This document shows positions 44,801 through 57,800 of a stretch of DNA of 64,000 bases, piece after piece. The translations under genes were made by a program, and so were the position numbers. Where the stretch lies: assembly GCF_000003815.2 (NCBI RefSeq), contig NC_049995.1:1867391-1931390 (forward strand), written 5' to 3'. The notes under the pieces are model-generated. The model was given only the letters and a program-made list of their open reading frames with translations, was not told the origin of the DNA and made no database searches. The DNA is from Branchiostoma floridae. Lineage: Eukaryota > Chordata > Leptocardii > Amphioxiformes > Branchiostomatidae. Positions within the stretch are counted from its first letter, which is position 1, and every line of letters begins with the position of its first letter.

Positions 44801-47800
44801 CATTATAGAACGTGCAGAATAGCAGGTATGTCCTCAAGTGTGTCCGTAAGTTCGACCAAGTTCCTTCGGCAAATGCAGCAAATTTTGTCCGACGTGCCTG
44901 TTCTCGCAAGTTGAGTAGGTCTGTCTTCACTGTAACAAAACATAACAACCAATGTCAGTGATATTATCAGAGAGGGCACTCCAGGGAGAAATCTTCCTGA
45001 AATACCGGTATCTCGCAAGTGTCGACTTCTTGTGTCAAAGTGTGGAACTGGTGAGAATGCCAGGGTGAACAATGCCATCTCGACAAGTGGTCCGCCACTC
45101 GGTTTTCCCGTCCTTGAATATGCACAGCCTTCAAGACGAAGTCATTCGTAGCCGCAATCATCCATAGCTCCCTCGCGCAACGGAGCAAATCCTTATCTCT
45201 AGAACGTCCCGAGTTCAATACATACACACACGCCATATTGTCACAGTTAATCAAGATTCTCGACCCTCTCCAGTTCGGGCCCCATTTCTTGGCAGCGACA
45301 ACAACTGTTAGCATCTCCAAGACATGTATCTTAGAACCGTAGCATTGAACCACTGAAGTCGGGAACTTGGCATGGAAGAATTCACCGTTGCAGAATCCTC
45401 CACATCCAGTCAGGCACGCATCCGTTGAAACTATCTCATCTGGGACACAATACACGTTAGGTGTCAACAGTGACACTCCATTGAATGAACTCATAAATCG
45501 CCGCCACCAGTACAAGTCCAGTTTGAAGTCACGAGACAGACGAAGTCTGTGATGATTTCTGCTAAGACTGCGTAGTGATTCTAACATGCGCGAAATAAAG
45601 AGACGTCCGGAAGGCACACATGCAGACACGAAAACAAGCTTACCAATCAGCGACTGAAGCTCGCGTTTAGACGCCTTCCTCTTATTAATCCAGTCTTCAA
45701 TCAAGAGTCGTACTTCGTCGAGACGAAACTGTGGTACTCGCTTAACCATAGCTACGGTATCAAATTCTATTCCCAAGAAAATCATGCAGGTCGTTGGTGC
45801 GACTGCCTTTTCTTTAGACTCCTCCAATCCTAGGCTGTATATCGTATCTTGTAAACTTTCAAATGCCTTTGTCGCTACAAGTGGTTGTTCTGCCCCCCCG
45901 AAATCGTCCAGATAGTTGCAAATACAATACCCTTTCTCCTTTTGTATAAATGTGATTGCTGATGTTGTTCTCTGACAAATCATTGCACTGCTTCTAAGTC
46001 CAAACGGAGCTCGCATATCAAAATATAATTGATCCCTCCAACAATAACATAGATAACCATAATCGTTCGGGTCCACTGGTATCTGTCTATATGCACGTTT
46101 CAAATCAGTCTTGTACAATAAGCATCCGGATCCTTTGTCTACAATCATCTGCGAAAATGTATCCACTGACGGGTATGTAAGTTTCATTTCCTGTCCTAAG
46201 TAAGAATCGTTGGGCACGGCATCATTAATAGAGTAACCCGCAGGAAAACTGCAATCAACTACCACCCGCCTCTCAGTGCTGTCTCTCTTCTCTACAGTCT
46301 GCATCGGTATCGGCGCAACCGGAAACGGAAAAGGATTTGACGGGAAAGGACCGGCTAAAGCTCCCAGTCTTATTTCCTTTGTAATAAACGCATCAACGTG
46401 TTCAGCATAAAGATTAGCAGAATTATGATTACGAAATGATGGTTCCGAGGGACGCTGGTACAATTCTGTTTGAACATTAATCGGCCATCCAAATTCTAAG
46501 AAATCAACAATCTGTCTGTCGTTATAGTCTCGCAGTAACTTCTTCCATGTAGATATATTCAAAGAAGACCTCACCGGTATACGTGCGCCTTCAAAGTTGT
46601 AACCAGCGCTCTCACACACGGCCCGATGTAACCCGATCGCCTTGTCTTTGTCCGCTGGCGCCGCCGGCCTGAGCTGGGGGAGGGGCGGGGCCTCTCCCAG
46701 CCTCCGCTTGCATGGTTTGCGCGAGGCGAAAGGCAGGATCTCTGTACGGGCAGTCTTTGCTCGCGTGTTGCTCTTGAATGTTACGGACTTGTAGGCAAGC
46801 ACTGCAAACATGTAGTACGGGACTGTTCCATCTCATACTGTAGTGACCCGAACGCAAGGAACACGATCCATTCTGAAAACCGCCACAATAGCGCGGCCTT
46901 TGATATCCGCCGGTAGCACGTCCACCAGTCCCTGACGCCCCTTGAACGTTCCCGCTGTTCCCGCCTCGCGAAACGCTACCCTGTGTGCGGTAATGGCGGT
47001 CTCTGATGGTAGCAAACAAATCGGCATCTGACCAACTCAATGTGCCCCGTTCTAAACCGTATAGCATCGATGCATGTAGCTCTCTTACTGTGACCCAATC
47101 TTGATACACTGCGTCAAACATCAAGTCTGCCAGGTGAATAAACTTGTCCTCAACAACATGTGAAACTCTATGTGACTCGATTACATTTTTCACGTAACCA
47201 TGTACAAACATAGGCATAGTTAACTCGTCATAAGTCACTCCCCCACGTTTTCCATGACCAGGAAAATGAACCCGCTCCTGTGGCCATTCTACTTTTACAC
47301 GGGCCGAGCTACAATCATTTATGGTACGGTTGCGCCCGGTCTTACCTGATTTCTTTCGCCTGTCCCTTGAACGTGACCGGGAAGACGAAGTGTCCGAACT
47401 AAGCTGGCGGGCGTACGTCCGTGTCTTGCGTCTGTGAGGCGTACGGGCTCTAGACTTCCTTGGTCGACTCGGGCTCCGTTTCTTGCGGTGCTTGTCTGGT
47501 CTAGAAAAACGTGGCCGAGCCGAGCAAGCTCTGCGTGGGAGATCCTCTTCGCTGCTAGACGAGGAATCCGAGGGCCCTGAGGGGGCTCGAGTACTTGCGG
47601 AGCGTTTGTACCTGGTACTTTTCTTGTTGCCACGCGAACGGGAAGACGAAGTGTCCGAAGACTCCGAACTATAAGGCTGGCGGCTGTAGCTCTGCACCTT
47701 GTCTCTGTGAGGTGAATGGGCTCTTGCCTTTCTTGGCCGACTCAGTGCCTTACGGTGTTTGTCTGGTCTTGAACTACGCGGGCGAGCTGAGCGTGCTCCG

Positions 47801-50800
47801 CGCGGGAGGTCTTCGCTGCTGGATGACGATGAGGTATCTGAGGGGGTTTCAGCTCTAAACCCAGCAGAGCGTTGGTACCTAGCACTCTTCTTGTCTCGCG
47901 GACACGATGTTGGGTCCAGCAAATCATCCAGCACTTGATCCACCTCCTTGACCAACCTCTTGGACGATCTCAGATCTTTCACCGTATAACGCTGTAAGTC
48001 CTTGGATTCAGTCGACTCCCCGTCCTGTGTCCCTGTGTTCGCTGACTTATGGCGGGAAATCTTCGCTGGCTCACTGCGTGCCCTGACTTGCCGAGCCTGG
48101 TTCCCGCGCGAAGATCCCGGCGACAGGGAGGTTTTGTTGGCAGGTGCAGAAGTAGGCCTGTATCCGACTTTATCTTCTCCCTCATCTGAGGTAGCTGTTG
48201 ACCACGCACTTCGTGCTATGTCCACCAATTTGCTGTCTCTCCTGAGTTGACTGACTCTGTCTTGTAGCCGCCTCTCGTTCCTCAACCGGGAGAAGAAGTC
48301 TTCATCAGACGAGCCCGCTTGTTCGTATACGCAGTTGCCAGGGCCACAAGGGCCCGGGTGACCCTTCACTGGACGGCGACACACGGAACACCTCCTCCTG
48401 GACCTATGTTTTTTCTCCATGCTTGACTAAAAACCACGAGAGCACAACGTTGAGGGATGACTAATCAGAGACGTCCACACTCCCCTGCGGACAGGGAACG
48501 AAAGAAAGAGAGCAGGAGATCACGTGATGAAAACGAATCACATGACCCACACCAGAGGGCCGAACCAAGTCTTTTGCTGGTTGCCAATTAATCGAAATCT
48601 CCCCATGGGAAGAATTTCTCCCACATGAAGGGGAAATACCAGTTACTGGATTATAAATGGTCCCTTTATTTGTTCATCTGTGATTAATTGTTACACATTT
48701 CGTTGATTTTGTGTACATACAGATGTGGTCTTTAAGAAAATAACACTCTCCTCTGGAGTACAGTATGACTTTAAGGGCTTTGTTCAATGCAAGGCCATTC
48801 GATCACTCCAAGGCAATGAATCAGGTTGATGGATGATGAAAATATTTATTTAGGACATGAACACTGGTTTTGAAGGTTTGAAGATCATATACAGGAAGGA
48901 TAAAGTTGTCATTGAGATAGTTTCATCGTTTGGCAGTCCGAGGAAACAAGCTATTGTTGTGGGACGCCATCTAGCATTCTTCATCTTAAATATAAAATGA
49001 CGGACTACGAAACGCTTTCTTACACATTCTAGTTACATTCTAAATGAATCATGTAACTGCCTATTCATCATTATTTACGTTCTAGATAAACAACTTTTAT
49101 TGTCAGACCAGTCCATCTGACTGGTCTTAATACCCGCCTCACGTTATATACGATCTTCGGACGTACTTCGCGATCGCAGGAAGGTCGGCTGATTTTAAGA
49201 TCTTAAGATGGTCTTGCGTATTTTTCGCTCAAAATCTGTCCCCCTCACATATAAGCGAACCTCGTGCGATCGACGGTGAATAAGTCTATGATAATGAACC
49301 TCCCACGACCTCTTGCCCGCGGACAAGGGAACACAAAACGTTCCTCACAAAAAGGCAAGGGATCAATAAAAGTTGCTTATTTTGTTGTCGGAATCTTTTT
49401 AACCAATGCATGGAATGCGCGGGCATAATAGAAATGACACAAGAAAGGAAAGTGTGTCACAAAGCCAGCCTACATACTGCCACAGGGGCCACAATGTTAG
49501 AATTACCCTCACATTCCCAGAAATTCAATATTTGTAAACAATCGGAAGTCGGGTGAACGTCGCCCGAACGTCGCCTGACTAACGGGCGTTCGCCATCCGA
49601 ATTGCGCTCGATGATTAATAACTATGTGCTCGCCTATCGGTCTTCAATCGTTGGATTGACGCAAGACTATTGACCGATACCCTTGCGAGGTACGCACGAT
49701 TTGCACGCACGATCTGCGACTCGGTAACGAGCTCTGCGATCTCGGAGATCTCCTGCGACTTGTCGCTTATTTTAAGAACATGTTTCGCTGCACCGAGACC
49801 GTCATAAAACTCCTGAAAATTGCCGGCGATCGCTAAAAATCGCAAGATGATCGTGAGAACACCGGACGTCTTACTCACGAAAATGTCATTATGAGCTCGC
49901 AAACTAGTCTTCCGATCGAATCGCGCCTAATGTGAAGGGGGTATTAGTCATCTTGGCGACGAACACACACTGACAAACAGAACATCGCCTAAGATAAGAC
50001 CTTCTTGAAGAGGGTAATGAAGCATGTTATTGCTATGTTAGAGGGTATCGTTGTGAAGTTGCATGAAACTCAATGTACAATGTAGGGTGGTATATATATC
50101 GTGTGCTGGTGTTATATCAATGGACACTGACGCACTTCAGACTGACTAAGTCATATGTTTTTGTTCCACAGAGCATCGGTTAATTGATGTTGGTGTTTGT
50201 GTTGTGCTGACCATTCCATTCAACACCGACATCCGGGAAATCTCTTCTCAAAACCGGACAAAACTCGTCCCACGTTTCCGTTTCCCGCCAGCGCAGCCGT
50301 GGCCCCGAGTGACAGACCTGTATATGGCTCCACTGTATGGTGTATGGCATCAATTAATCCTGGACCTGATGACCGAATACTCCTGGCGGTCTGCAGTAGT
50401 ACTGTATGATGATTCTATTGGTGGGTAATACTTACTTTGAAAGTTCAATTAATTTACCCTTTAATAATTTAGAAAAATTAGGAGGCATTTACATATGCCA
50501 TGGAACCAAGTGTGGCGTTAGGTCACATATGAATGCCGTTGTTTAAAAGATTTGTGGCACAAATACATTAACGTCATACATTAACGTTCCCTCCTCTCGA
50601 CTATTTTCAAACATCAACATGGCGTAACACGGGTTGGAGAGTTCAGACATCGCGTGCGTGGCGTCATGTGTGGCGTAACTGGTAGAGAGTTCGGCTCGGA
50701 ATCTAGAGGTCCCGAGTTCGATACCCACCGTGTCCCCGACCTTGTGCCTTTGGGAAAGGCACTTTACACAACCTTTTTCACTTCACCCAGGTGTAAAAAT

Positions 50801-51820
50801 GGGTACCTGACTTCGGTCGGGGAGGTAAAAGATAAGACAACCTGTAGTCTGTGTATGTGGCACTATGGATACAAGTTACTAACTTCAGTGCAGTGCCACA
50901 TTGTCCTCGTCTGACCAAAAGCAATGAAAATAAAACAATTCAGACATTACTCTCTAAAAAAGCAGAATTGCTTTGTCGTACTTCCCTTCTGTAGGTCTCC
51001 AGTCTCTAGAGAGATTCTCGGACGCGGTGTCGCTGAGGGGCTGGTTAATATTGATGGCAAGTCTCAACACCAAATCTGACCTGACCCTAGATATCGAAGA
51101 AACGATTGATGTCATCAAGAAAGTACGCAAATATCACATCAGGACGTTCATACTGCACTGTCGACTGGATGTTACCAAGGCCGTGCTGGAACTGGTATAT
51201 CAGCTTTAGTTACTTGTTTGACATAATTTAGATTTTGATAGACAAGGCTGTCAATGCGCTTAATCATTGGTAACGGCGATTTGTGTCTCAATGTGTTTTA
51301 ATGATACTTTTTGGTACAACGTAGAATTGATTAAATACGGGACAGAGTCAGGGTCAGATTAGGAAGAAAGCAAAAGTCCAGAATCGTTGGATGAATGAAT
51401 GAATATTTAACACATTCATCTAAAGAACATACTTGGATCAGAAATTCCTTCATTCTGTTTTATGAGTCCATTACGCTCCGCGTTATAAGAGGCAAACGCG
51501 GAGACGTCGACGTTATCGTGATTGTACCTGTGCCTTCTGATTTTGTGCTACACCAGGCAACTAAACAGGCGTTTGTAATTCTACTCTCTGCAGAAGTTGG
51601 TGATGAATTTAAGTTGACTTTCTTTTTACATTTATTTTATTTTTATTTATTTATTTTATTTATTTGCCAATGATACAACTCATTACACGGATCTGCCTAG
51701 GCAGCTTTGGGCTGGTAGCGGCAGATCCACAGAGGTTTGTTGTTTGGAGTTTCCGTCTCCTAGGAGGACTTCCGACCAAGGATGCAAGGGGTTCCTCCTA
51801 CCCCTGACTCATGTGTGTGT

Positions 51821-51871
<51 letters not shown>

Positions 51872-54800
51872 TGTGTGTGTGTGTGTGTGAGTGAGTGTGT
51901 GTGTGTGAGTGTGTGTTTCCAGCACAAGATAAAAATACTGTGACAAATTGAAAACATGTACCTGACTTATTCCGTGCCGTAGATGGTGTTGATTTATACG
52001 TTCGCGATAGCGCTGTCTTTTTATGCCACCTTAACTGCAAAAAAAGTGTATTTTTCATTTCGATGGCTTGTTTGCACCGAACCATATAGTATCGACTTTC
52101 GAGGTATAACATCTTCAGGTAATAAGGTGCCATATAGGTACTAGGTAACACACCATATGCGTTACTCCCCGGGTGCAGTATAGTACCATGTAGCGAGCCT
52201 AATATGAAGTAACCAGTTGCTCTTAGGGGGGACGAAAACACTGGCGGGTAAGGGGGGGGGCGAAAACGCTAAAGGGGGGCGAAAACGCTAGTGATCTCGC
52301 CCCTCCGGGGTCACGGGGGGGGGGCGAGATCGATGTGACCACGGTGATTCAATGTGGTTCAGTATTGGAGGTATGCCCAGAAATGGGGGTAAATGTACGA
52401 AGTTTGTGTGTACGAACTTGTACGAACTTGTACGAAGTTAAAGATAGATATAGACCGTAATCGTTAAACTTCGGAAGTTTTACGTGACGTCATCTAAGTT
52501 CGTACAGGTAGGCAGGGTTGGTGTACGATGTACGATATACGGAGTTAACAAATCTACGTTCGTACAGGTAGGCAGGGTTGGTGTACGATGTACGATGTAC
52601 GGAGTTAACAAATCTAAGTTCGTACAGGTAGGCAGGGTTGGTGTACGATGTACGATGTACGGAGTTAACAAATCTAAGTTCGTACAGGTAGGCAGGGTTG
52701 GTGTACGATGTACGATGTACGGAGTTAACAAATCTAAGTTCGTACAGGTAGGCAGGGTTGGTGTACGATGTACGATGTACGGAGTTAACAAATCTAAGTT
52801 CGTACAGGTAGGCAGGGTTGGTGTACGATGTACGATATACGGAGTTAACAAATCTAAGTTCGTACAGGTAGGCAGGGTTGGTGTACGATGTACGATGTAC
52901 GGAGTTAACAAATCTAAGTTCGTACAGGTAGGCAGGGTTGGTGTACGATGTACGATGTACGGAGTTAACAAATCTAAGTTCGTACAGGTAGGCAGGGTTG
53001 ATGTACGATGTACGATGTACGGAGTTAACAAAATACATCGTACACCAAATAAATATTTGTGTTCATTAAGTGCATTGAAGAATTGTGGTCAGGCCAGAAA
53101 TACAAAGTTGACAGTTCAAAGACCATACAGAAGGCACTTGAAAAAGTTTTGAATAATAGAAAGTAACAGAATTTAGAATGATGAAAGTATTGTCGATTTC
53201 TCATAAATTTTAACGTTCCCACTAAGGCATAATGGTATACAACACTCACAAAAATGCTACCTAATGTTAGTCAAAACAAAATGATCTTGACTAAACTCTT
53301 TTCATATAAGTCATTCTATAGGAATGAAGATAGCATAACTCACGACAAAGTAAAAACATTTTAACTTCGTACATCGTACTTCGTACATTAGGTCCGCCCC
53401 GTGTACGAACTTAGCATAACCCACAAAATAGAAAACATTTTAACTTCGTACATCGTACTTCGTACATTAGGTCCGCCCCATGTACGAACTTAGCATAACC
53501 CACAAAATAGAAAACATTTTAACTTCGTACATCGTACTTCGTACATTAGGTCCGCCCCATGTACGAACTTAGCGTAGCTACGTCACAGATAATTGTCGAC
53601 GTTTCCCGAACTTTGCCGACAGCGGTTGTCGGAAGTTGTCGGAAGCTAGAAATTGTCGGAAATTACGTGTGACGTAGGCTGATCCAAACTTCGTACATTT
53701 CACCCATTTCTGGACATGTATGTCCTGAAGAAGGCGACAGAGGTCGTTGGAAATGTGATCCTTGTGTACTAGTACTTATGTGTTGGAAGAAAGTTTCGCT
53801 TTGTACTATGATTACTACCAACACGGATGAGCTTCCATGATAATGTTATGGTATATCTTGAATGCAAATGAAAGTTGTGTGCGATGATTTGGTGTAGTTA
53901 ACTTTCTAATCAGCTTAATCAGTGGCAATAAAAACGGCATCCTTATGCATAAGTAGCAAAAATCCGTGCTACGTTAGGGCGTGTATTATGTGTATTATCT
54001 CCCCCCCCCCCCCCCCGCTTTGACTCATTTGTGTTTAATGGTCAGGAATTCCAGAAGGGTAATGCATACACAGAAAACAACTTTTTTATTATAAAAGACA
54101 GGCCAAATGATATATTCACATATTATACGTGGTAAGTTCAGAGATAGATCTTTGCCTTTATTGACTGTTATCATTTTCAACACCTTAACCGACCGAAATT
54201 GATGTGTGACAAGAACTACTACACGAAGTTAAATATAGACGCTAAGTGATGTGTTCGCTAATATTTCAGGAATATATTCTGACTCGTACTTTTTCATTCC
54301 AGGCTTCCGACATGCTTCTCCTGAATGGCCAATCGCACTGGATAATCACACATCCAGACATAGTGAGTAGCCGTGACTATCTCATTTACTGTTACACAGA
54401 GGTCAATGCCTCTTGCGTACACATCTAGTTGCATAATTGGCCTCGCAACTGAGTTTTATTTTGTACACGGCGTTACATGATCTTAACAGCTTTCCAGTCG
54501 ACGAACTCTTTCTACACCGGCATTGACTAAGCGACGGAAAATTAACTGATCTATCGAAGAATTTAATTTCATTTATTTTCATTTTCATTTATTCAAAATG
54601 AAGCAGTACATTACACAGATCTATAGGCAACACAACCTGATTACATAGGTCTACAAATAACATTACACAAGGAAACAATGGTATAAGTCAATTTCGCATA
54701 AGACGGCATAAATACATGATGATTTCAAGAAACACGAGATAGAATGTAATAATACGTACATACGGAAATAGCTAAAAGTTGATAGTGAAAACATTCTACA

Positions 54801-57800
54801 GGAGTTCATAGGTCAAAGTTTAAGGTAATGAGAGGCAAATTTCATTAGCTAAGTAAGTGTAAGTAAGTAAGGCTATTCAATAGTCGGAATCCTCAAGTCA
54901 GCATTTATGTAGGCTACATTATAGGCTACAAGGGGCTAGGAGGAGCAGATGGAAGGTGCTGTGAATCTGTTTGTTGATAATACATATGAATGCAAAGCGT
55001 CGAAGAGATTTTGGCTTGTAGCAGCGGTATGACCTGGGGAACCATTATGGAGGACTCCGGTGGAGAGAGACTGGCCGACAAGACGGTGCACTGTAGCAGC
55101 TAGCGTTTGTCGTGCAGCCGTGTGTACAGGGCAGTAAAATAGAAAGTGTGTGACCGTCTCAGACGTAGCGCCACAAGCACAGCTCCGGGCTTTGATGTTG
55201 AACTTGGCCAACGTGGAGTTGAGCTGACACCACCCAAGAGCCAAGTAGAAGTCTGGTAGCAAGGATGTTGCTCTGGCGATTTCCAAGTCTGCGAAACTTC
55301 TGGTTATCTCTGCACTTCTTTCTGAACTTGCTGTAAGTTGTGGCTTCCTTTACTTCCCTAGGAAGACTATTCCAAAGTCGTGTGCTATAAGGGACAAAGC
55401 TGTTTTTGTACGTGTTGGCGTTAAGGGACTTGCAGATGGGTATCGTTCCGAAGACGAAGGTATGGGACTAGTGCCTCGAGATAGGCTGATACGGAGCCTG
55501 ACACTAGTTTTTGCATGGTAAGTAGTCTTTTGTAGTCTCGTCTCTCCTGTCCCACGTGCCATCGCTCCTGAGACGAGGCGCCTAGCGTGGTACTGTACCC
55601 GCTCCACGGACTTACCAGCAGTGATGCTAATGTTGCTGATGAGGATGGATACATACAATGGTGTTGTAGGCAAACTCCAAGACTTATCGGCGGGGATAGC
55701 TTGCGTTGTAGTTTGCTCTGGAGTCCGAGTCATGATTCTCCTCGCCGAACTTTCTGCCACCTGGTAATCACCACAGGACGTCAAATGACAAAGATACAAA
55801 ACCATTAAAAAACCATACCCAAAACACATTAAAAACGTCGGGATTACAACGGCCACTCACGTACCATATATCATCGCAATCCATCCGAGGCCATTAACAC
55901 AAAACTACACTGTAGATACGCAGCAACCAGGTATACATAGGAGGCCCGAATTTGAGTTGATAATATTTTAACTCTTGAGTTAACTTGGTGGCTAATTTGT
56001 TTTGAAAACAGAGCACTTGAAACTCCACTCGTTGAGCAATGAGGGGACTTTTATGAGTACTTTTCGTTTCTTCAGTAAACGTAGAAAACAAGTGCCTTTG
56101 AAAAGAACTGGCATTAGGGCAACACAGATGCTACGAAGATTGAATTTGGTAAACCTTTCTCGATGTAAATTAATGAAGGGGAATATACGATGATCCTAGT
56201 CTAAAAGCAGTATATGATAAATGTGTGGCATCACTCATGCCTTACGAATGTGGCTGACATGACTGATGTCGTTGATGATGTTGCAAACATTATCTTATGT
56301 TTCTACAGGCTAGAGATCTACATGTACTGGGTAGGTTTGTAAACGACAATGTGCTCTTCACTGCACTCCGTCTGCACAGACAGACGCCAAAATCAGGAAA
56401 TGACTTAGAAGACGACCTGGTTCATGACGCCATCTTGGCAGCAGCAACAGGAGTGCGGAAGGTGTGGGAACCACTTCCTTTCTTTTCTTTTCTTTTCTTT
56501 ACAGCTCCTAACACCTGCACCATGGCTGTAAGCTTGGTAACACCTAACACCTGCACCATGGCTGTAAGCTTGGTAACACCTAACACCTGCACCATGGCTG
56601 TAAGCTTGGTAACACCTAACACCTGCACCATGGCTGTAAGCTTGGTAACACCTAACACCTGCACCATGGCTGTAAGCTTGGTAACACCTAACACCTGCAC
56701 CATGGCTGTAAGCTTGGTAACACCTAACACCTGCACCATGGCTGTAAGCTTGGTAACACCTAACACCTGCACCATGGCTGTAAGCTTGGTAACACCTAAC
56801 ACCTGCACCATGGCTGTAAGCTTGGTAACACCTAACACCTGCACCATGGCTGTAAGCTTGGTAACACTTAACACCTGCACCATGGCTGTAAGCTTGGTAA
56901 CACCTAACACCTGCACCATGGCTGTAAGCTTGGTAACACCTAACACCTGCACCATGGCTGTAAGCTTGGTAACACCTAACACCTGCACCATGGCTGTAAG
57001 CTTGGTAACACCTAACACCTGCACCATGGCTGTAAGCTTGGTAACACTTAACACCTGCACCATGGCTGTAAGCTTGGTAACACCTAACACCTGCACCATG
57101 GCTGTAAGCTTGGTAACACCTAACACCTGCACCATGGCTGTAAGCTTGGTAACACCTAACACCTGCACCAAGGCAGTAAGCTTGGTAACACCTAACACCT
57201 GCACCATGGCTGTAAGCTTGGTAACACCTAACACCTGCACCAAGGCAGTACGCTTGGTAACACCTAACACCTGCACCATGGCTGTAAGCTTGGTAACACC
57301 TAACACCTGCACCATGGCTGTAAGCTTGGTAACACCTAACACCTGCACCATGGCTGTAACAAGCTTGGTAACAACAGGAATAACTCTCCACGAAATGCCA
57401 ATCACAGGCTTCTCACAATGTCATCATCATGGTAGTTCCAGCCCGCACTGCAAAAATACTCATGGGGCTTGGACTTGCGTTTCAGACAAACATTCGGAGA
57501 TATACAAAGTTAAAGCTAAATATTCTGCTATCCGACAAGCTTTCAAAACTGAATATTATACTTCACCATAATTATACATATCTATATGGTGACTAGCAAG
57601 TGCATGGATGAAGCTACTCTCCGTTGGCTGACCTAATATAGTAAGGCAATGTTCCTGGTCTATTCAACCACACCGACAGTACAGCTGTCAGGAAATCGAC
57701 ATTCCGTGACATGCGCCCATGTTAATTTGAGGATATTTATTGACTGAACCTCGTACCTGCTTCATCTATTTTAATCCTGCAAACGTAAGGAATGAGACAA

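Larger units (their letters stand above)
43270..48623 (-). mobile_element. Tyrosine-recombinase retrotransposon (DIRS order, PAT/Ngaro-like split direct repeats), 5354 bp
   Basis: On the minus strand the order is repeat A (48623-48449, 175 bp), gag ORF, RT/RNase H ORF, tyrosine recombinase ORF, repeat B (43704-43616, 89 bp), repeat A again (43615-43441), 82 bp of unique sequence, and repeat B again (43358-43270). This A-body-B.A-B layout is the split direct repeat scheme of PAT and Ngaro elements. DIRS1 proper has inverted repeats and a methyltransferase domain, neither of which is seen here. Both repeat pairs look identical by eye, so the insertion is young and may be intact. It lies antisense in intron 2 of the receptor gene. 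Confidence 0.92.
42657..48778. repeat. Inverted repeat arms outside the YR retrotransposon
   Basis: AAAGCCATACTGTACTCCAG and GGAGAGTGTT at about 42659-42691 recur inverted at about 48744-48776, with one or two mismatches over about 33 bp. The arms lie about 580 bp and 120 bp outside the retrotransposon. They are either the ends of an older host element or two opposite copies of a dispersed repeat. Confidence 0.55.
52378..53711. mobile_element. Inverted-repeat element with internal satellites, 1.33 kb
   Basis: The ends CCAGAAATGGGGGTAAATGT and, inverted, CCAGAAATGGGTGAAATGTA lead on both sides into ACGAAGTTTG, about 30 bp in all with few mismatches. Inside are nine 60-bp repeats (52491-53031) and three 79-bp repeats (53340-53576). 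Both are rich in GTACGA/TCGTAC, a word also present in the termini. No transposase; target duplication unclear. Confidence 0.7.

Noticed and set aside
47483-48250. Plus-strand and alternative minus-strand frames within the gag ORF
   Set aside because: Shadows of the arginine-serine-rich ORF1, whose codon pattern leaves other frames open.
51779-52241. A 147-codon minus-strand frame ending in a His-Thr run
   Set aside because: The C-terminal half is a GT microsatellite and the rest has no domain or splice support.
52480-53152. Long open frames of about 180-220 codons on both strands
   Set aside because: They are by-products of a 60-bp tandem repeat, whose length is a multiple of three.
56405-57571. 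A 424-codon plus-strand protein and two minus-strand proteins of about 328 codons
   Set aside because: They result from the 36-bp minisatellite. Only the first 51 codons of the plus frame (receptor exon 6) are supported.
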